Of a DNA stretch of 64,000 nt, positions 42,059 through 50,774 are shown piece after piece; position 1 is the first letter of the stretch, and the number at the start of each line of letters is the position of its first letter. The DNA comes from Rubrivivax sp. GTDB taxonomy: Bacteria > Pseudomonadota > Gammaproteobacteria > Burkholderiales > Burkholderiaceae_C. A model generated the notes under the pieces. The model made no database searches. It saw nothing but the letters and a program-made list of their open reading frames with translations, and was not told the origin of the DNA. The DNA lies in contig JADJHR010000006.1 in the NCBI GenBank assembly GCA_016707445.1, forward strand, positions 310,001 through 374,000. The letters are read 5' to 3'. A program made the translations under genes and the position numbers.

Positions 42059-43921
42059 ATGGCGCTGTTTCCGCAAGGTCTGTCCAACGTCGACGCCCGC
42101 TGCAGCGCGGGCGAGCGCCGTGTGCTGCATCAGCTCAAGCGCTGCCTGGAAGACGACTACCTGGTCTGGCACGACATCCCGATCGGCCCGCGCGCGCGCC
42201 AGCCCGACTTCGTGATCCTGAGCCCGCGCTGGGGCGTGCTGCTGCTGGAGGTGAAGGACTGGAAGCGCAGCACGCTGGGCGCGGCCACGCGCGACGCGGT
42301 CGAGCTGCACACCGCGCGAGGCCGTGTCACGGTGGCGCACCCGTTGCGCCAGGCGCGCGACGTGGTGCTGGAACTGGTCGACCTGATGAAGACCGACCCG
42401 GCACTGGTGCATGCCGACGGGCCGTTTGCCGGCCGCTTGCTGTTTCCGCATGGGCACGGCGTGGTGATGTCACACCTGACGCGTGCCGATGTGGCGGGCA
42501 GCGATTTCAACGAGCTGTTTCCGACGTCGCGCACCCTGCTGCGCGACGACCTGGACGACGGCATCGATGCCATGGCCTTTCAGCGCCGGCTGTGGGGGTT
42601 GTTCACGGTCAGCTACCCGCACACGCTGACCCTGCCGCAGCGCGATCGCATTCGCTGGCACCTGTTCCCTGAGATCCGTTTGCCATTGCAGCCCGAGCTG
42701 CCGTTCGATGCACCGCCGTCACCTCCGGCGCTGCCCGACCTGATGACGGTGATGGACCTGCAGCAGGAGCAGGTTGCGCGCACGCTGGGCGAGGGGCACC
42801 GCGTCATCCACGGCGCCGCCGGCTCGGGCAAGACCATGATCCTGATCTTTCGCGCCGCCCATCTGGCGTTGGCCGCGCGGCCCGATCAGCCGGTGCTGGT
42901 GCTTTGCTACAACCGGTCGCTGGCCGACCGCATCTCGGCGCTGCTGCGCCAGCGCGGTGTCGACGAACGGGTGCAGGTGCGCACCTTCCACGCCTGGTGC
43001 CAGGACCTGGTTCGAAGCTATCAGCTCGACGGCACTGCCGGGCTCAAGGGTGATGCCTACTTCGAAGCGCTGGCCGGCGTGGTCGAGCGTGCGGTCGACA
43101 ACGGCCGTGTGCCCGCAGGCCAATACCTGGCGCTGCTGATCGACGAGGCGCATGACTTCGACGACGCCTGGCTGCGCATCGCAGCGCGCATGGTCAGCCC
43201 TGAAACACGCAGCCTGCTGGTGCTGTACGACGATGCACAGAGCATCTACCAATCGCGCCGGCGAAAATTCAACTTTGCGGGCGTCGGCATCGAGGCGCGC
43301 GGCCGCACCAGCGTGTTGCGGCTGAACTACCGCAATACGGCCGAGGTGCTGACGCTGGCACTGCACTGCGCGCAAGGCCTGCTCAGCGATGCCGATGTGC
43401 GAGGTGACGACGAGCTGCAACTGGTGCAGCCTGCCAGTGCCGGCCGGCGCGGCCCGATGCCGGTGCTGATGCTGGCCGACAACCCGCGCGCTGAAGCCGA
43501 CTGGGTGGCCGAGCGGCTGCGCGCGGCGCACGACGACGGATGGGCGCTCGAGGACATGGCCGTGCTGTGTCGCACCAAGAGCCTGATGTCGCCACTGGAA
43601 AACGCCTTGCGCCGGCGCGGGCTGGCGCTGCAGTCGATGGCGGCGCCCAGCTTCCGCCGCATCGACTGGCGCCAGCCCGGGGTCAAGCTGCTCACGCTGC
43701 ACAGCGCGAAGGGGCTCGAGTTCTCGCTGGTGGCGGTGGCCGGATTGCAGGCGCTGCCGTACAGGGGCGAGCCGGTCGACGACGCCTTGCGGCTGCTGTA
43801 CGTGGCAATGACGCGCGCCACACAGCAGCTGCTGCTGTCGGCCCATCGGGACTCTGCGCTGGTGCAGCAGATCAGGCAGGCGCTACAGGCCGTGGCCGTG
43901 CAGTTCGCCGATCTGGCCTGA
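42059..43921 (+). CDS. NERD nuclease-like domain fused to UvrD/Rep-type helicase
   Basis: A 620-residue protein. Residues about 15-125 form a NERD domain with the nuclease-like core PDFVILSPRWGVLLLEVKDW (Asp, then Glu-x-Lys). A superfamily 1 helicase follows: Walker A GAAGSGKTMI near residue 254, LLIDEAHDFDDAW (DEAH box), RLNYRNT, LTLHSAKGLEFSLVAV and LLYVAMTRATQQL. NERD-helicase fusions occur in many bacteria and are thought to process DNA, and some sit in defence or plasmid loci; there is no defence partner here. The gene stands alone and converges with the AhpD-like gene, nine bases away. Confidence 0.88.
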   Translation: MALFPQGLSNVDARCSAGERRVLHQLKRCLEDDYLVWHDIPIGPRARQPDFVILSPRWGVLLLEVKDWKRSTLGAATRDAVELHTARGRVTVAHPLRQARDVVLELVDLMKTDPALVHADGPFAGRLLFPHGHGVVMSHLTRADVAGSDFNELFPTSRTLLRDDLDDGIDAMAFQRRLWGLFTVSYPHTLTLPQRDRIRWHLFPEIRLPLQPELPFDAPPSPPALPDLMTVMDLQQEQVARTLGEGHRVIHGAAGSGKTMILIFRAAHLALAARPDQPVLVLCYNRSLADRISALLRQRGVDERVQVRTFHAWCQDLVRSYQLDGTAGLKGDAYFEALAGVVERAVDNGRVPAGQYLALLIDEAHDFDDAWLRIAARMVSPETRSLLVLYDDAQSIYQSRRRKFNFAGVGIEARGRTSVLRLNYRNTAEVLTLALHCAQGLLSDADVRGDDELQLVQPASAGRRGPMPVLMLADNPRAEADWVAERLRAAHDDGWALEDMAVLCRTKSLMSPLENALRRRGLALQSMAAPSFRRIDWRQPGVKLLTLHSAKGLEFSLVAVAGLQALPYRGEPVDDALRLLYVAMTRATQQLLLSAHRDSALVQQIRQALQAVAVQFADLA

Positions 43922-43930
43922 GGAACGTTG

Positions 43931-44335
43931 TCAGGCGCCGACGTCGAACACCTTGTCGATCGGCAGTTGCAGCGCGGTGGCCAGCTGGTTGGTCTTGGCC
44001 GCCAGCGCCACGATCGACATCAGCTCGGCATGCTGTGCGCTTGTCATGCCGTGGCCGCGCGCCGCGGCGGTGTGTGAATGCACGCAGTAGCTGCAGCCGT
44101 TGGTGATCGACACCGCGATGTAGATCAGCTCTTTGGTCAGAGGGTCCAGCGTCGACGGTGTGGCCATCAGCGCCTTGACCTCGCCCCAGGTGCGTTCCAG
44201 CAGGGCCGGGTCGAAGGCCAGGTGGCGCCACAGGTTGTTGACGAAGTCGGTCTTGCGCGTGGCGCGGATGTCGTCGAAGACGGCTTTGACGCGCGCATTG
44301 GTTTCAGGGTCGGCAGGTGGCTTCAGGGTGGCCAT
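43931..44335 (-). CDS. carboxymuconolactone decarboxylase / AhpD-like protein
   Basis: A 134-residue all-helical protein of the AhpD/CMD superfamily. The CxxC pair with following His (TNGCSYCVHSHTAAARG) is the redox-active centre of AhpD-like peroxidase reductases. Proteins of this small type often reduce peroxides or work beside aromatic-degradation enzymes. It is the last of three minus-strand genes after feruloyl-CoA synthase and the thioesterase; the gaps are 21 and 14 bases, so they likely form an operon. GGAGAACCC precedes ATG 44335. Confidence 0.85.
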   Translation of the reverse strand: MATLKPPADPETNARVKAVFDDIRATRKTDFVNNLWRHLAFDPALLERTWGEVKALMATPSTLDPLTKELIYIAVSITNGCSYCVHSHTAAARGHGMTSAQHAELMSIVALAAKTNQLATALQLPIDKVFDVGA

Positions 44336-44356
44336 GGGTTCTCCAAGGTTGGGGTT

Positions 44357-44767
44357 TCAGCTGCACATCGCCTTGATGTCTTCGGGCACCGCGATCGCCT
44401 TCAGGCGGCCGTCGATGCGCTGCACGAAGGCGCGCGTTTCTCGCCCCTCGCACAGCAGCACGTCGCCGCGCAGCACGCGGTGGTGCTGGATGAAGACCTT
44501 GGCGCGCCATTCCTCGACGCAGGTGTGCACCTCGATGTGGTCGCCGTAGGTCGCCGGTTTGTAGAACTTGGTGTTGATCTCGAGCAGCGGTGTGCCGACG
44601 ATGCCGCGCGTGGTTTCCAGCTCGCGCCAGCGTGGCACGCCGCACTGGGTGAAGAAATGCTGCGCCGACGCGTCCATCCAGCGGTTGAAGTTGGGAAAGA
44701 AGACGATGTCGGCGGGGTCGCAATCGCCCCACTGGACATTGACGGAAATGCTGGTGCTGCGGGTCAT
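44357..44767 (-). CDS. acyl-CoA thioesterase, 4-hydroxybenzoyl-CoA thioesterase type
   Basis: A 136-residue hotdog-fold thioesterase. The N-terminal VQWGDCDPADIVFFPNFNRW carries the active-site Asp typical of the 4-hydroxybenzoyl-CoA thioesterase family, and VGTPLLEINTKFYKPATYGD is the beta-strand core. Beside a feruloyl-CoA synthase gene it may release CoA from aromatic acyl-CoA intermediates. ATG 44767 is used; the longer frame to 44944 runs into the synthase gene and is not conserved. Confidence 0.87.
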   Translation of the reverse strand: MTRSTSISVNVQWGDCDPADIVFFPNFNRWMDASAQHFFTQCGVPRWRELETTRGIVGTPLLEINTKFYKPATYGDHIEVHTCVEEWRAKVFIQHHRVLRGDVLLCEGRETRAFVQRIDGRLKAIAVPEDIKAMCS

Positions 44768-44781
44768 GCGGGTGCTGAAGC

Positions 44782-46584
44782 TCAGGGGATGATGACGCGC
44801 ACATCGTAAGGGGCGTCGTACAGGGCTTGCACGTCGGCGGCACGGCGCTGCAGCACGGCGCGCTGGTTGACGTAGCCCTTGTCGGTGATCTCGCCGGCGT
44901 CGGCGCTCGGTGCATCGGCCAACATCAGCGCGCGCGCCACCCATTGCGAGCTGCCACCACCGTCGCGGCGCAGATCGGCCAGCACCTGCGCGATGCGCTG
45001 GCGCAGCGCAGCGTCGCTCAGTTCGCGCGCTTGTGCGCTCAGAAAGATCAAGGCGCAGGCTTCAGCGCGGTCATGCCCGGTGATCACGGCGTCCTGCGCC
45101 AGCGGTGCCAGCGCCGATACCAGCCGGATGCGCAGCGTGCCCACGCTGACCCAGGTGCCGCTGCCGAGCTTGAAGTCCTCGGCCACGCGGCCGTCGAAGA
45201 CCACGCCGCGTGCGGGCTCGGCCGGGTCGGCCAGCGTGCCGGCATCGCCGATGCGGTAGTAGCCCTCTTCGTCGAAGGCCTGCGCTGTCAGTTGGGCGGC
45301 GTGGCGATAGCCGGGAAAGACCGTCACGCCACGCACACGCAATTCCAGCTTCTGGCCGTTGGGCGTGAACTTGAGCTCCAGGCCCGGCAGCGGCAGGCCG
45401 ATGACACCGGCGCGGTCGAGCTGCCAATGCGCGCTGGTGACGGCGGGCGAGGTTTCGGTGCTGCCCCAGCTGGTGGTGAACCACAGCGGGGCGCCGTCAC
45501 GCGCGCGCCGGGCCACGGCCTGCAGCCGGTCCCAGCTGGCCTGCGGCAGCGCCGCGCCGGCATAGAACACCATGCGCAAGCGGGCAAAGACGGCGCGCGC
45601 CAGTGCGTCGTCGGCCTCCAGCGCCGGCAGCAGCATGTCGAAGCCACGCGGCACGTTGAACCACAGCGTGGGCTGCACCTCGGCCAGGTTGCGCAGGCTC
45701 TTGTCGATCAATCCCGGCGCGGGCCGGCCCTCGTCGATGTGGATGGTGCCGCCGTGGCGCAGCACCAGGTTCAGGTTGTGGTTGCCGCCGAAGGTGTGGC
45801 TCCAGGGCAGCCAGTCGACGATGACCGGCTTCTCGTGTGCCAGGAAGCGCCAGGCCTGGGCCATCATCTGCATGTTGGCGCACAGCATGCGGTGGGTGTT
45901 GATCACCACCTTGGGGTGGCCGGTGGAGCCCGAGGTCAGCAGGTACTTGGCATGGTCGTCGGGGGCGATGGCAGCGAAGGCCTGCTGCACGGCGGGGGTC
46001 TCGCTGCTGTGCAGCAGCGGCTCGAACGGCAAGGCACCGGCAAAGGTTTCGGCGCCCTGGCTGAACACCACCACCGCGTCGGGTGCGCTGCTTCGCAGGG
46101 CCGGGCCGTACGTGGCGGCGTCTGCGGCATAGACCAGCGCCGGGCCCAGCGTGGCCAGGATGCCCTGGATCTTGCCGTGGTCCTGGGTCAGTCGGCAGTA
46201 GGCGCTGCTGACCGTGCACACCGCGCGGCCGACATGCATCGCGGCCAGCATCAGCAGCAGGTGGTCGATGCTGTTGTCCGACAGCACCACCACCGGCCGC
46301 TGCGGTGGCAGGTCCATGTCCAGCAGGCCCTGCGCCACCGCGCCCACGGCCTGGCGCAACTGGCGCCACGTCAGCCGGCGCCAGCTGCCATCGGCTCGGC
46401 GCTCGGCCGCCGCGGGTGCGTCGGGGGTTTCGGCGGCCCAGCGCTCGACCCACTCACCCACGCAGCGCGAATAGGGCTTCAAGGGTTCAGGCGAACGCAG
46501 CACGAAACTACCGTCGTCGAAGACCATGCGGGCCACGCGCGGTGGTGCCAACTGGTCGGGGTCGTCGAAGAAGGGGGTGGGCAT
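44782..46584 (-). CDS. feruloyl-CoA synthase-like acyl-CoA synthetase
   Basis: A 600-residue adenylate-forming enzyme. ATP/AMP motifs are LLTSGSTGHPKVVINTH near residue 205, FTTSWGSTETSPAVT near 365, YYRIGDAG and the hinge DGRVAEDFKLGSGTWVSV. The hinge sequence and overall build match feruloyl-CoA synthases, which activate ferulate, p-coumarate or caffeate during lignin-monomer degradation. The vanillin-forming hydratase and vanillin dehydrogenase genes are not in the window. ATG 46584 is the family-like start (MPTPFFDD); the frame extends 40 codons upstream without conservation. It is divergent from mtfA. Confidence 0.83.
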   Translation of the reverse strand: MPTPFFDDPDQLAPPRVARMVFDDGSFVLRSPEPLKPYSRCVGEWVERWAAETPDAPAAAERRADGSWRRLTWRQLRQAVGAVAQGLLDMDLPPQRPVVVLSDNSIDHLLLMLAAMHVGRAVCTVSSAYCRLTQDHGKIQGILATLGPALVYAADAATYGPALRSSAPDAVVVFSQGAETFAGALPFEPLLHSSETPAVQQAFAAIAPDDHAKYLLTSGSTGHPKVVINTHRMLCANMQMMAQAWRFLAHEKPVIVDWLPWSHTFGGNHNLNLVLRHGGTIHIDEGRPAPGLIDKSLRNLAEVQPTLWFNVPRGFDMLLPALEADDALARAVFARLRMVFYAGAALPQASWDRLQAVARRARDGAPLWFTTSWGSTETSPAVTSAHWQLDRAGVIGLPLPGLELKFTPNGQKLELRVRGVTVFPGYRHAAQLTAQAFDEEGYYRIGDAGTLADPAEPARGVVFDGRVAEDFKLGSGTWVSVGTLRIRLVSALAPLAQDAVITGHDRAEACALIFLSAQARELSDAALRQRIAQVLADLRRDGGGSSQWVARALMLADAPSADAGEITDKGYVNQRAVLQRRAADVQALYDAPYDVRVIIP

Positions 46585-46723
46585 GGGCGGGTCCGCAGCG
46601 CAGCTCGGGTCACGACATCGTAAGGCGGCATGTCGGCCCTGTCGCCTGGCGGCCTGTGCCCCTGCACCGCTTGAGTTCGCCCGCACCGGCCTCAGCTGCC
46701 ACACTCAGCCCGGAGGTGTGCGC

Positions 46724-47545
46724 TTGGTTCTTGCCCCCTTGCTTGTCGTGGCGCTGCTGCTGTCGGTGGTCGGCTGGCTGGCCGGGCCGCCGCTGTGGGC
46801 GGCGTGGCGCCGATCGCACATCACCGCGCGGCCCTTCCCGAGCGCCTGGCGTGCCATCCTGCGGCAGCGCTTTGCGCTCTACCGCCGCCTTCCGGTGCCC
46901 TTGCAGCGCCAGTTGCAGCGCCATGTCCAGGTGCTGGTGGCGCAGCTGCCGTTCATCGGCTGCCAGGGGCAGGTCATCACCGACGAGGTCCGAGTGCTGG
47001 TGTCGGCCCAGGCCGCCTTGCTGCTGCTGGGCCGGCCGGCGGGCAGCTTTCGCGGCTTGCGCCAGGTGCTGGTCTACCCCGGCGCCTTCGTCGTGCAGCG
47101 ACCGGTCAGTGAGGGGGGCATCGTGCAAGACGCGCGTCGTGTGTTGATCGGTGAATCCTGGCAGCAGGGCCAGCTGATCCTGTCCTGGGCCGACGTGCTG
47201 GCTGGCGCCGCCGACGCCGACGACGGGCACAACGTGGTGATCCACGAATTTGCGCACCAGCTCGACCAGGAGAACGGCCCTGCCAACGGCGCCCCCTTCC
47301 TGGGCGGCCGCGAGGCCTACGGCCGCTGGGCGCAGTCTCTAGGCGCGGCCTTTGACGAACTGCGGGCCCAGCTGGCGCGTGGCGAGACGACGCTGATCGA
47401 CCCTTACGGCGCCACCGATCCGGGCGAGTTCTTTGCCGTGGTGTCGGAACTGTTCTTCGAGCGGCCCGCCGCGCTCGCCGAGAAACATGCGGCCCTGTAT
47501 GCCGAACTGAGTGCCTACTATCGATGCAACCCCTTGCAATGGTGA
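46724..47545 (+). CDS. mtfA: zinc-dependent peptidase, MtfA family (M90)
   Basis: A 273-residue zinc peptidase like E. coli MtfA (265 residues), which binds the Mlc repressor and so affects the glucose phosphotransferase system. It has an N-terminal membrane segment (VLAPLLVVALLLSVVGWLAG) absent from E. coli MtfA, then the metal site NVVIHEFAHQLDQENG (HExxH) and a downstream Glu in FFAVVSELFFERP. The start is set by GGAGGT (46712-46717). TTG 46724 has the ideal 6-base spacing, while GTG 46718 touches the ribosome site. Mlc and PTS genes are not nearby, so a different partner is possible. Confidence 0.82.
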   Translation: MVLAPLLVVALLLSVVGWLAGPPLWAAWRRSHITARPFPSAWRAILRQRFALYRRLPVPLQRQLQRHVQVLVAQLPFIGCQGQVITDEVRVLVSAQAALLLLGRPAGSFRGLRQVLVYPGAFVVQRPVSEGGIVQDARRVLIGESWQQGQLILSWADVLAGAADADDGHNVVIHEFAHQLDQENGPANGAPFLGGREAYGRWAQSLGAAFDELRAQLARGETTLIDPYGATDPGEFFAVVSELFFERPAALAEKHAALYAELSAYYRCNPLQW

Positions 47546-47642
47546 TCGTGGCCTTCGTGGTAAGGTGCGCGCCGTTTCAGGGGGCAGCCGTCCGTCAGTG
47601 TCGGATTCAGGGCCCGCGATATTTTCATCACCGGACCCGCGA

Positions 47643-47999
47643 ATGGCCAAAACCTACGAACAGATCCAGCAACAGATCGCCGACCTGCAGGTCGAAGCCG
47701 AACGGCTGCGCCGCAAGGAGCTCGACGGCGTCATCGGCCGCATCCGCGAGGCGATCGACTTCTACGAGCTGACGGCGGCCGACCTGGGTTTTGGCGCCAA
47801 GTCGACCAAGAAGACCGCGCTGCGCCAGAAGAAGGCAACCAAGAACGCGACGCCGAAGGTCGGCAAGGCGGCCGTCACCTACAGCAACGGCAGCGGTGGC
47901 AGCTGGGGTGGCCGCGGCAAGCGCCCGCAATGGCTGCGCGATGCGCTGGCCGCGGGCCGCACGCTCGACGAGTTCAGGGACAAGCCGGAAGCCGGCTGA
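47643..47999 (+). CDS. H-NS-type nucleoid-associated protein
   Basis: A 118-residue DNA-binding protein. The N-terminal 60 residues form a coiled coil for dimerisation (YEQIQQQIADLQVEAERLRR). A Lys-rich linker follows, and then the H-NS C-terminal DNA-binding motif GGSWGGRGKRPQWL with the conserved W-G-x-G-x-x-P-x-W core. Proteins of this type silence AT-rich, often horizontally acquired DNA. Burkholderiales carry several paralogues. ATG 47643 is used because the conserved helix begins directly after it. Confidence 0.9.
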   Translation: MAKTYEQIQQQIADLQVEAERLRRKELDGVIGRIREAIDFYELTAADLGFGAKSTKKTALRQKKATKNATPKVGKAAVTYSNGSGGSWGGRGKRPQWLRDALAAGRTLDEFRDKPEAG

Positions 48000-48007
48000 C
48001 GCTGCGA

Positions 48008-48026
48008 CTGAGCTTCACAAGCTCAG
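48008..48026. terminator. hairpin between the convergent hns-like and nnrU genes
   Basis: CTGAGCTT-CAC-AAGCTCAG is a perfect 8-base stem with a 3-base loop, placed between the stop of the H-NS-like gene (47999) and the stop of nnrU (48023). It could end transcription from both sides, although neither side has a T-run. Confidence 0.5.
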
Positions 48027-48601
48027 CCGAAGGGCCGCACGCCGATCCAGGCCGTGTGTGCCCACAGCGCGAATGCCGCCCAGGCCGCGCATCCCACCAG
48101 CACGGTGATGACCGTGGGCCCTGCAGCCCCCGCCGGGTAGCGCGTGCCTACGGCTGCATCACGCTGGCGCGCGGCACGAAAACTCAGCACTGCCCAGAGC
48201 AGGAAACCGCCGAACAGCAGCAGGTCGGCCAGCGTGTGGTTGGCCAGCAGATGCGCCAGGGCCCAGAGTTTCACGCCCAGAATCATGGGGTGGTGCAGCC
48301 GCGCCTTGATGCTGTTGCCTGGCACATAAGCGGCGACCAGCAGCACAAAGGCAAGCAGCGTCAGCAGCGACGCCAGGTGGCGCGCCCAGGGCATGGGCGC
48401 CCACAATGACACCGGCTGCTGGCGCGCCAGGCCGTAGCCCCACACGATCAGGCCGAAGCCCAGCAGCGACAGCAGCGAGTACAGGCCCTTCCAGGCGCCC
48501 TCGCCCAGCCGCGCACGCATGCGCGTACGCCAGGGCTCGGCCACGATGCGCACCGAATGCACGCCGAGAAAAATCACGAGGCCAAGGATGAGAGCGGTCA
48601 T
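48023..48601 (-). CDS. NnrU family membrane protein
   Basis: A 192-residue inner-membrane protein with five to six hydrophobic segments. It has the NnrU-family features LGVHSVRIVAEPWRTRMRAR at the start and HHPMILGVKLWALAHLLANH in the middle; the His residues there are conserved and may bind haem or quinone. NnrU was named from nitrite/nitric-oxide reduction loci, but most homologues, like this one, sit away from denitrification genes, so the function is open. Confidence 0.85.
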   Translation of the reverse strand: MTALILGLVIFLGVHSVRIVAEPWRTRMRARLGEGAWKGLYSLLSLLGFGLIVWGYGLARQQPVSLWAPMPWARHLASLLTLLAFVLLVAAYVPGNSIKARLHHPMILGVKLWALAHLLANHTLADLLLFGGFLLWAVLSFRAARQRDAAVGTRYPAGAAGPTVITVLVGCAAWAAFALWAHTAWIGVRPFG

Positions 48602-48773
48602 GTGGGCTGCCGGTCAAAACGGAACCCGATCATTCTCGCTGCACCGGCGGCCAGCGCGCCCGCTGCGCGCAACAGCAGGGCGGCGACAGCCGGAGGGTGC
48701 GGCCGTGTCGGCCACAATTCCGACTGATGCGTTCTCAGTGATCGTCCAAGCACCTGTCCATTCGAGGTTCGCC

Positions 48774-49901
48774 ATGTCCTTGCCCTTGCCGCTGAAGGCC
48801 CTAGTCCATACCTGCCTGGCCCTGGCTGCCGCCGCGCCGCTGGCCTTGTCGGCCCAGGGGGCGGCCGAACCCAAGGTGCTCAACATCTACAACTGGTCGG
48901 ACTACATCGCCGACGACACCTTGAAGAACTTCGAGAAGGAGACCGGCATCAAGGTGCGCTACGACAACTACGACAACAACGAGATCCTGCACGCCAAGCT
49001 GGTGGCGGGCAAGACCGGCTACGACATCGTGGTGCCCGGGGCTCATTTCGCGAAGGCGCAGATCGAGGCCGGCCTGTTCCGCAAGCTGGATCGCAGCCTG
49101 CTGAGCAACTGGGGCAACCTCGACCCTGCCGTGCTCGAGCAGATGGCCAAGGTCGATCCCGGCAACCAGTACCTGGTCGACTGGATGTGGGGCTACATCA
49201 CGGTCGGCATCAACACCGCCAAGGTCAAGGCCGAATTGGGCGCTACATCGATGCCCGCCAATGCCTGGGACCTGATCTTCGATCCCAAGTACGCCGCCAA
49301 GCTCAAGGGTTGCGGCATCAACCTGCTCGACTCGGCGTCCGAGGTGCTGCCGGTGGCGATGGCCTATGCCGGCAAGGCGCCCTTCAGCCGGCAGGCCAAG
49401 GACTACGACGCCGCGCGCGACATGCTGACCAAGGTGCGTCCCTATGTCACCCGCTTCTCGTCGTCGGGCTACATCAATGACCTGGCGGCCGGCACGCTGT
49501 GTGTGGTGATGGGCTATTCGGGCGACATCAACATCGCGCGCCAGCGCGCCATCGACAGCAAGAGCGGCAACGACATCCAGGCGCTGATTCCGCCGTCGGG
49601 CGCGACGCTGTTCTTCGACTCGATGGCGATCCCCAAGGACGCGCAACATGTGAAGAACGCGCACCTGTTCATCAACTACATCCTGCGCCCCGAGGTGCAC
49701 GCCAGCCTGACCAACAAGGTCTTCTACGCCAACCCGAACCTGGCGTCGAAGAAGTTCGTGGCCAAGAGCGTGGCTGACAACCCCACCATCTTCCTGTCGG
49801 CTGCCGACCTGAAGAAGATGACCCCGCCCGACGCGGTGCCGCAGGACATCCGCCGCGTGCAGACGCGCATCTTCACCAACTTCAAGGCCAGCACACGCTG
49901 A
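48774..49901 (+). CDS. potF: periplasmic spermidine/putrescine-binding protein
   Basis: A 375-residue substrate-binding protein of a polyamine ABC transporter. After a signal peptide (HTCLALAAAAPLALSAQGAA) it shows the PotD/PotF signature VLNIYNWSDYIADDTL near the N-terminus, then YDIVVPGAHFAKAQIEAGLF and the polyamine-site aspartates and tryptophans typical of PotF. PotF (putrescine) is preferred to PotD by overall similarity. The transporter genes potG, potH and potI do not follow, so it is an orphan that must work with a transporter elsewhere. ATG 48774 is supported by the signal peptide. Confidence 0.88.
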   Translation: MSLPLPLKALVHTCLALAAAAPLALSAQGAAEPKVLNIYNWSDYIADDTLKNFEKETGIKVRYDNYDNNEILHAKLVAGKTGYDIVVPGAHFAKAQIEAGLFRKLDRSLLSNWGNLDPAVLEQMAKVDPGNQYLVDWMWGYITVGINTAKVKAELGATSMPANAWDLIFDPKYAAKLKGCGINLLDSASEVLPVAMAYAGKAPFSRQAKDYDAARDMLTKVRPYVTRFSSSGYINDLAAGTLCVVMGYSGDINIARQRAIDSKSGNDIQALIPPSGATLFFDSMAIPKDAQHVKNAHLFINYILRPEVHASLTNKVFYANPNLASKKFVAKSVADNPTIFLSAADLKKMTPPDAVPQDIRRVQTRIFTNFKASTR

Positions 49902-49915
49902 CCCCGCAGCGCGGC

Positions 49916-50245
49916 TCAGTGATCCTCGATGTGGGTGTGCGTGGCTTCGGCCAGTGCGCCGGTGTCGGGGTCCAGCCAGTCCGACAGCCCCAGCGCGAGC
50001 TCGGCCTCGGGCAGGCTTTCTTCGGGTTCGATGTCGTCGTCCAGTTCTGCGCGGTGCAGATCGGCCAGCGCCGCTTCGGCGCTGTCGTAGGGGCCGATCT
50101 GCTGGCGGCCATTGGCACTGAGCCAGTAGTAGCCATCGGGGTGGTGCACCAGGGCCTGGCTGTCGGGCAGGGTCACATCCATCGCCACGGGGTCTTCGCG
50201 CATCAGGTCGCTGACGGTCAGGGCCATGTCGCGGGTCGGCTTCAT
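49916..50245 (-). CDS. conserved hypothetical protein
   Basis: A 109-residue acidic, soluble protein without a signal peptide. The central GYYWLSANGRQQIGPYDSAE looks like a short beta-rich domain, and the tail is rich in Glu and Asp (AELDDDIEPEESLPEAEL). I recognise it only as a conserved hypothetical of the kind found in Burkholderiales. Codon bias is good and GGAGATCCCC lies before the ATG. It converges with potF. Confidence 0.6.
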   Translation of the reverse strand: MKPTRDMALTVSDLMREDPVAMDVTLPDSQALVHHPDGYYWLSANGRQQIGPYDSAEAALADLHRAELDDDIEPEESLPEAELALGLSDWLDPDTGALAEATHTHIEDH

Positions 50246-50366
50246 CGGGGATCTCCAGGATCGGCTGCTTCATTCTGCGCTGCTGTCGCGACCCGGGCTT
50301 GAGTTGTTGCAATCGGTCCGGGGCCGGGGTGAGGGTCTTTGCCATCGGCCGCTAAAGTCGCGGTCC

Positions 50367-50651
50367 ATGATGATCGAATCGCCCTTGCCCATCGTGCATC
50401 GGCCCGAGGCCTCGCGCTTCGAGCTCGCGCTGGACGAAGGCTTGGCGATGTGTGTCTACCGACGCCAGGGCGATGTGCTGCTGATGACGCACACCGAGGT
50501 GCCGCCGGCTTGCGGGGGCCGCGGCCTTGCCGCTGCTCTGGTGCGCTGCGCGCTGGACTGGGCACGCACCGAAGGTCTGCGCGTGCAGCCCCAGTGCAGT
50601 TACGTGGCGGCGTACATGCGGCGCCATCCGGAAACCCGGGACTTGCTCTGA
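50367..50651 (+). CDS. small GNAT-like N-acetyltransferase domain protein
   Basis: A 94-residue protein resembling the YjdJ/GATD1 group of minimal acetyltransferase-like domains (about 90 residues). The acetyl-CoA pyrophosphate loop is VPPACGGRGLAAALVRCALD, followed by the typical RVQPQCSYVAAYMRRHPE. The substrate is unknown. ATG 50367 is used, with a second Met immediately after it. Confidence 0.8.
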   Translation: MMIESPLPIVHRPEASRFELALDEGLAMCVYRRQGDVLLMTHTEVPPACGGRGLAAALVRCALDWARTEGLRVQPQCSYVAAYMRRHPETRDLL

Positions 50652-50774
50652 CCATCGCCGCGGCCCGCTTGGCCGTGTGAATCGATCACAGCTTCGAGGC
50701 GTCATCGGTCACCGCGCCGGCGGGCGCAGCTGCCGACACTGGCGGGCATGGCCTCGCCGCTTCGGAAGTCCCCC

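Noticed and set aside
42059..43921. NERD-helicase as part of a phage-defence island
   Set aside because: No defence gene, restriction enzyme or integrase lies beside it; the flanking genes are a small membrane protein and an aromatic-acid operon.
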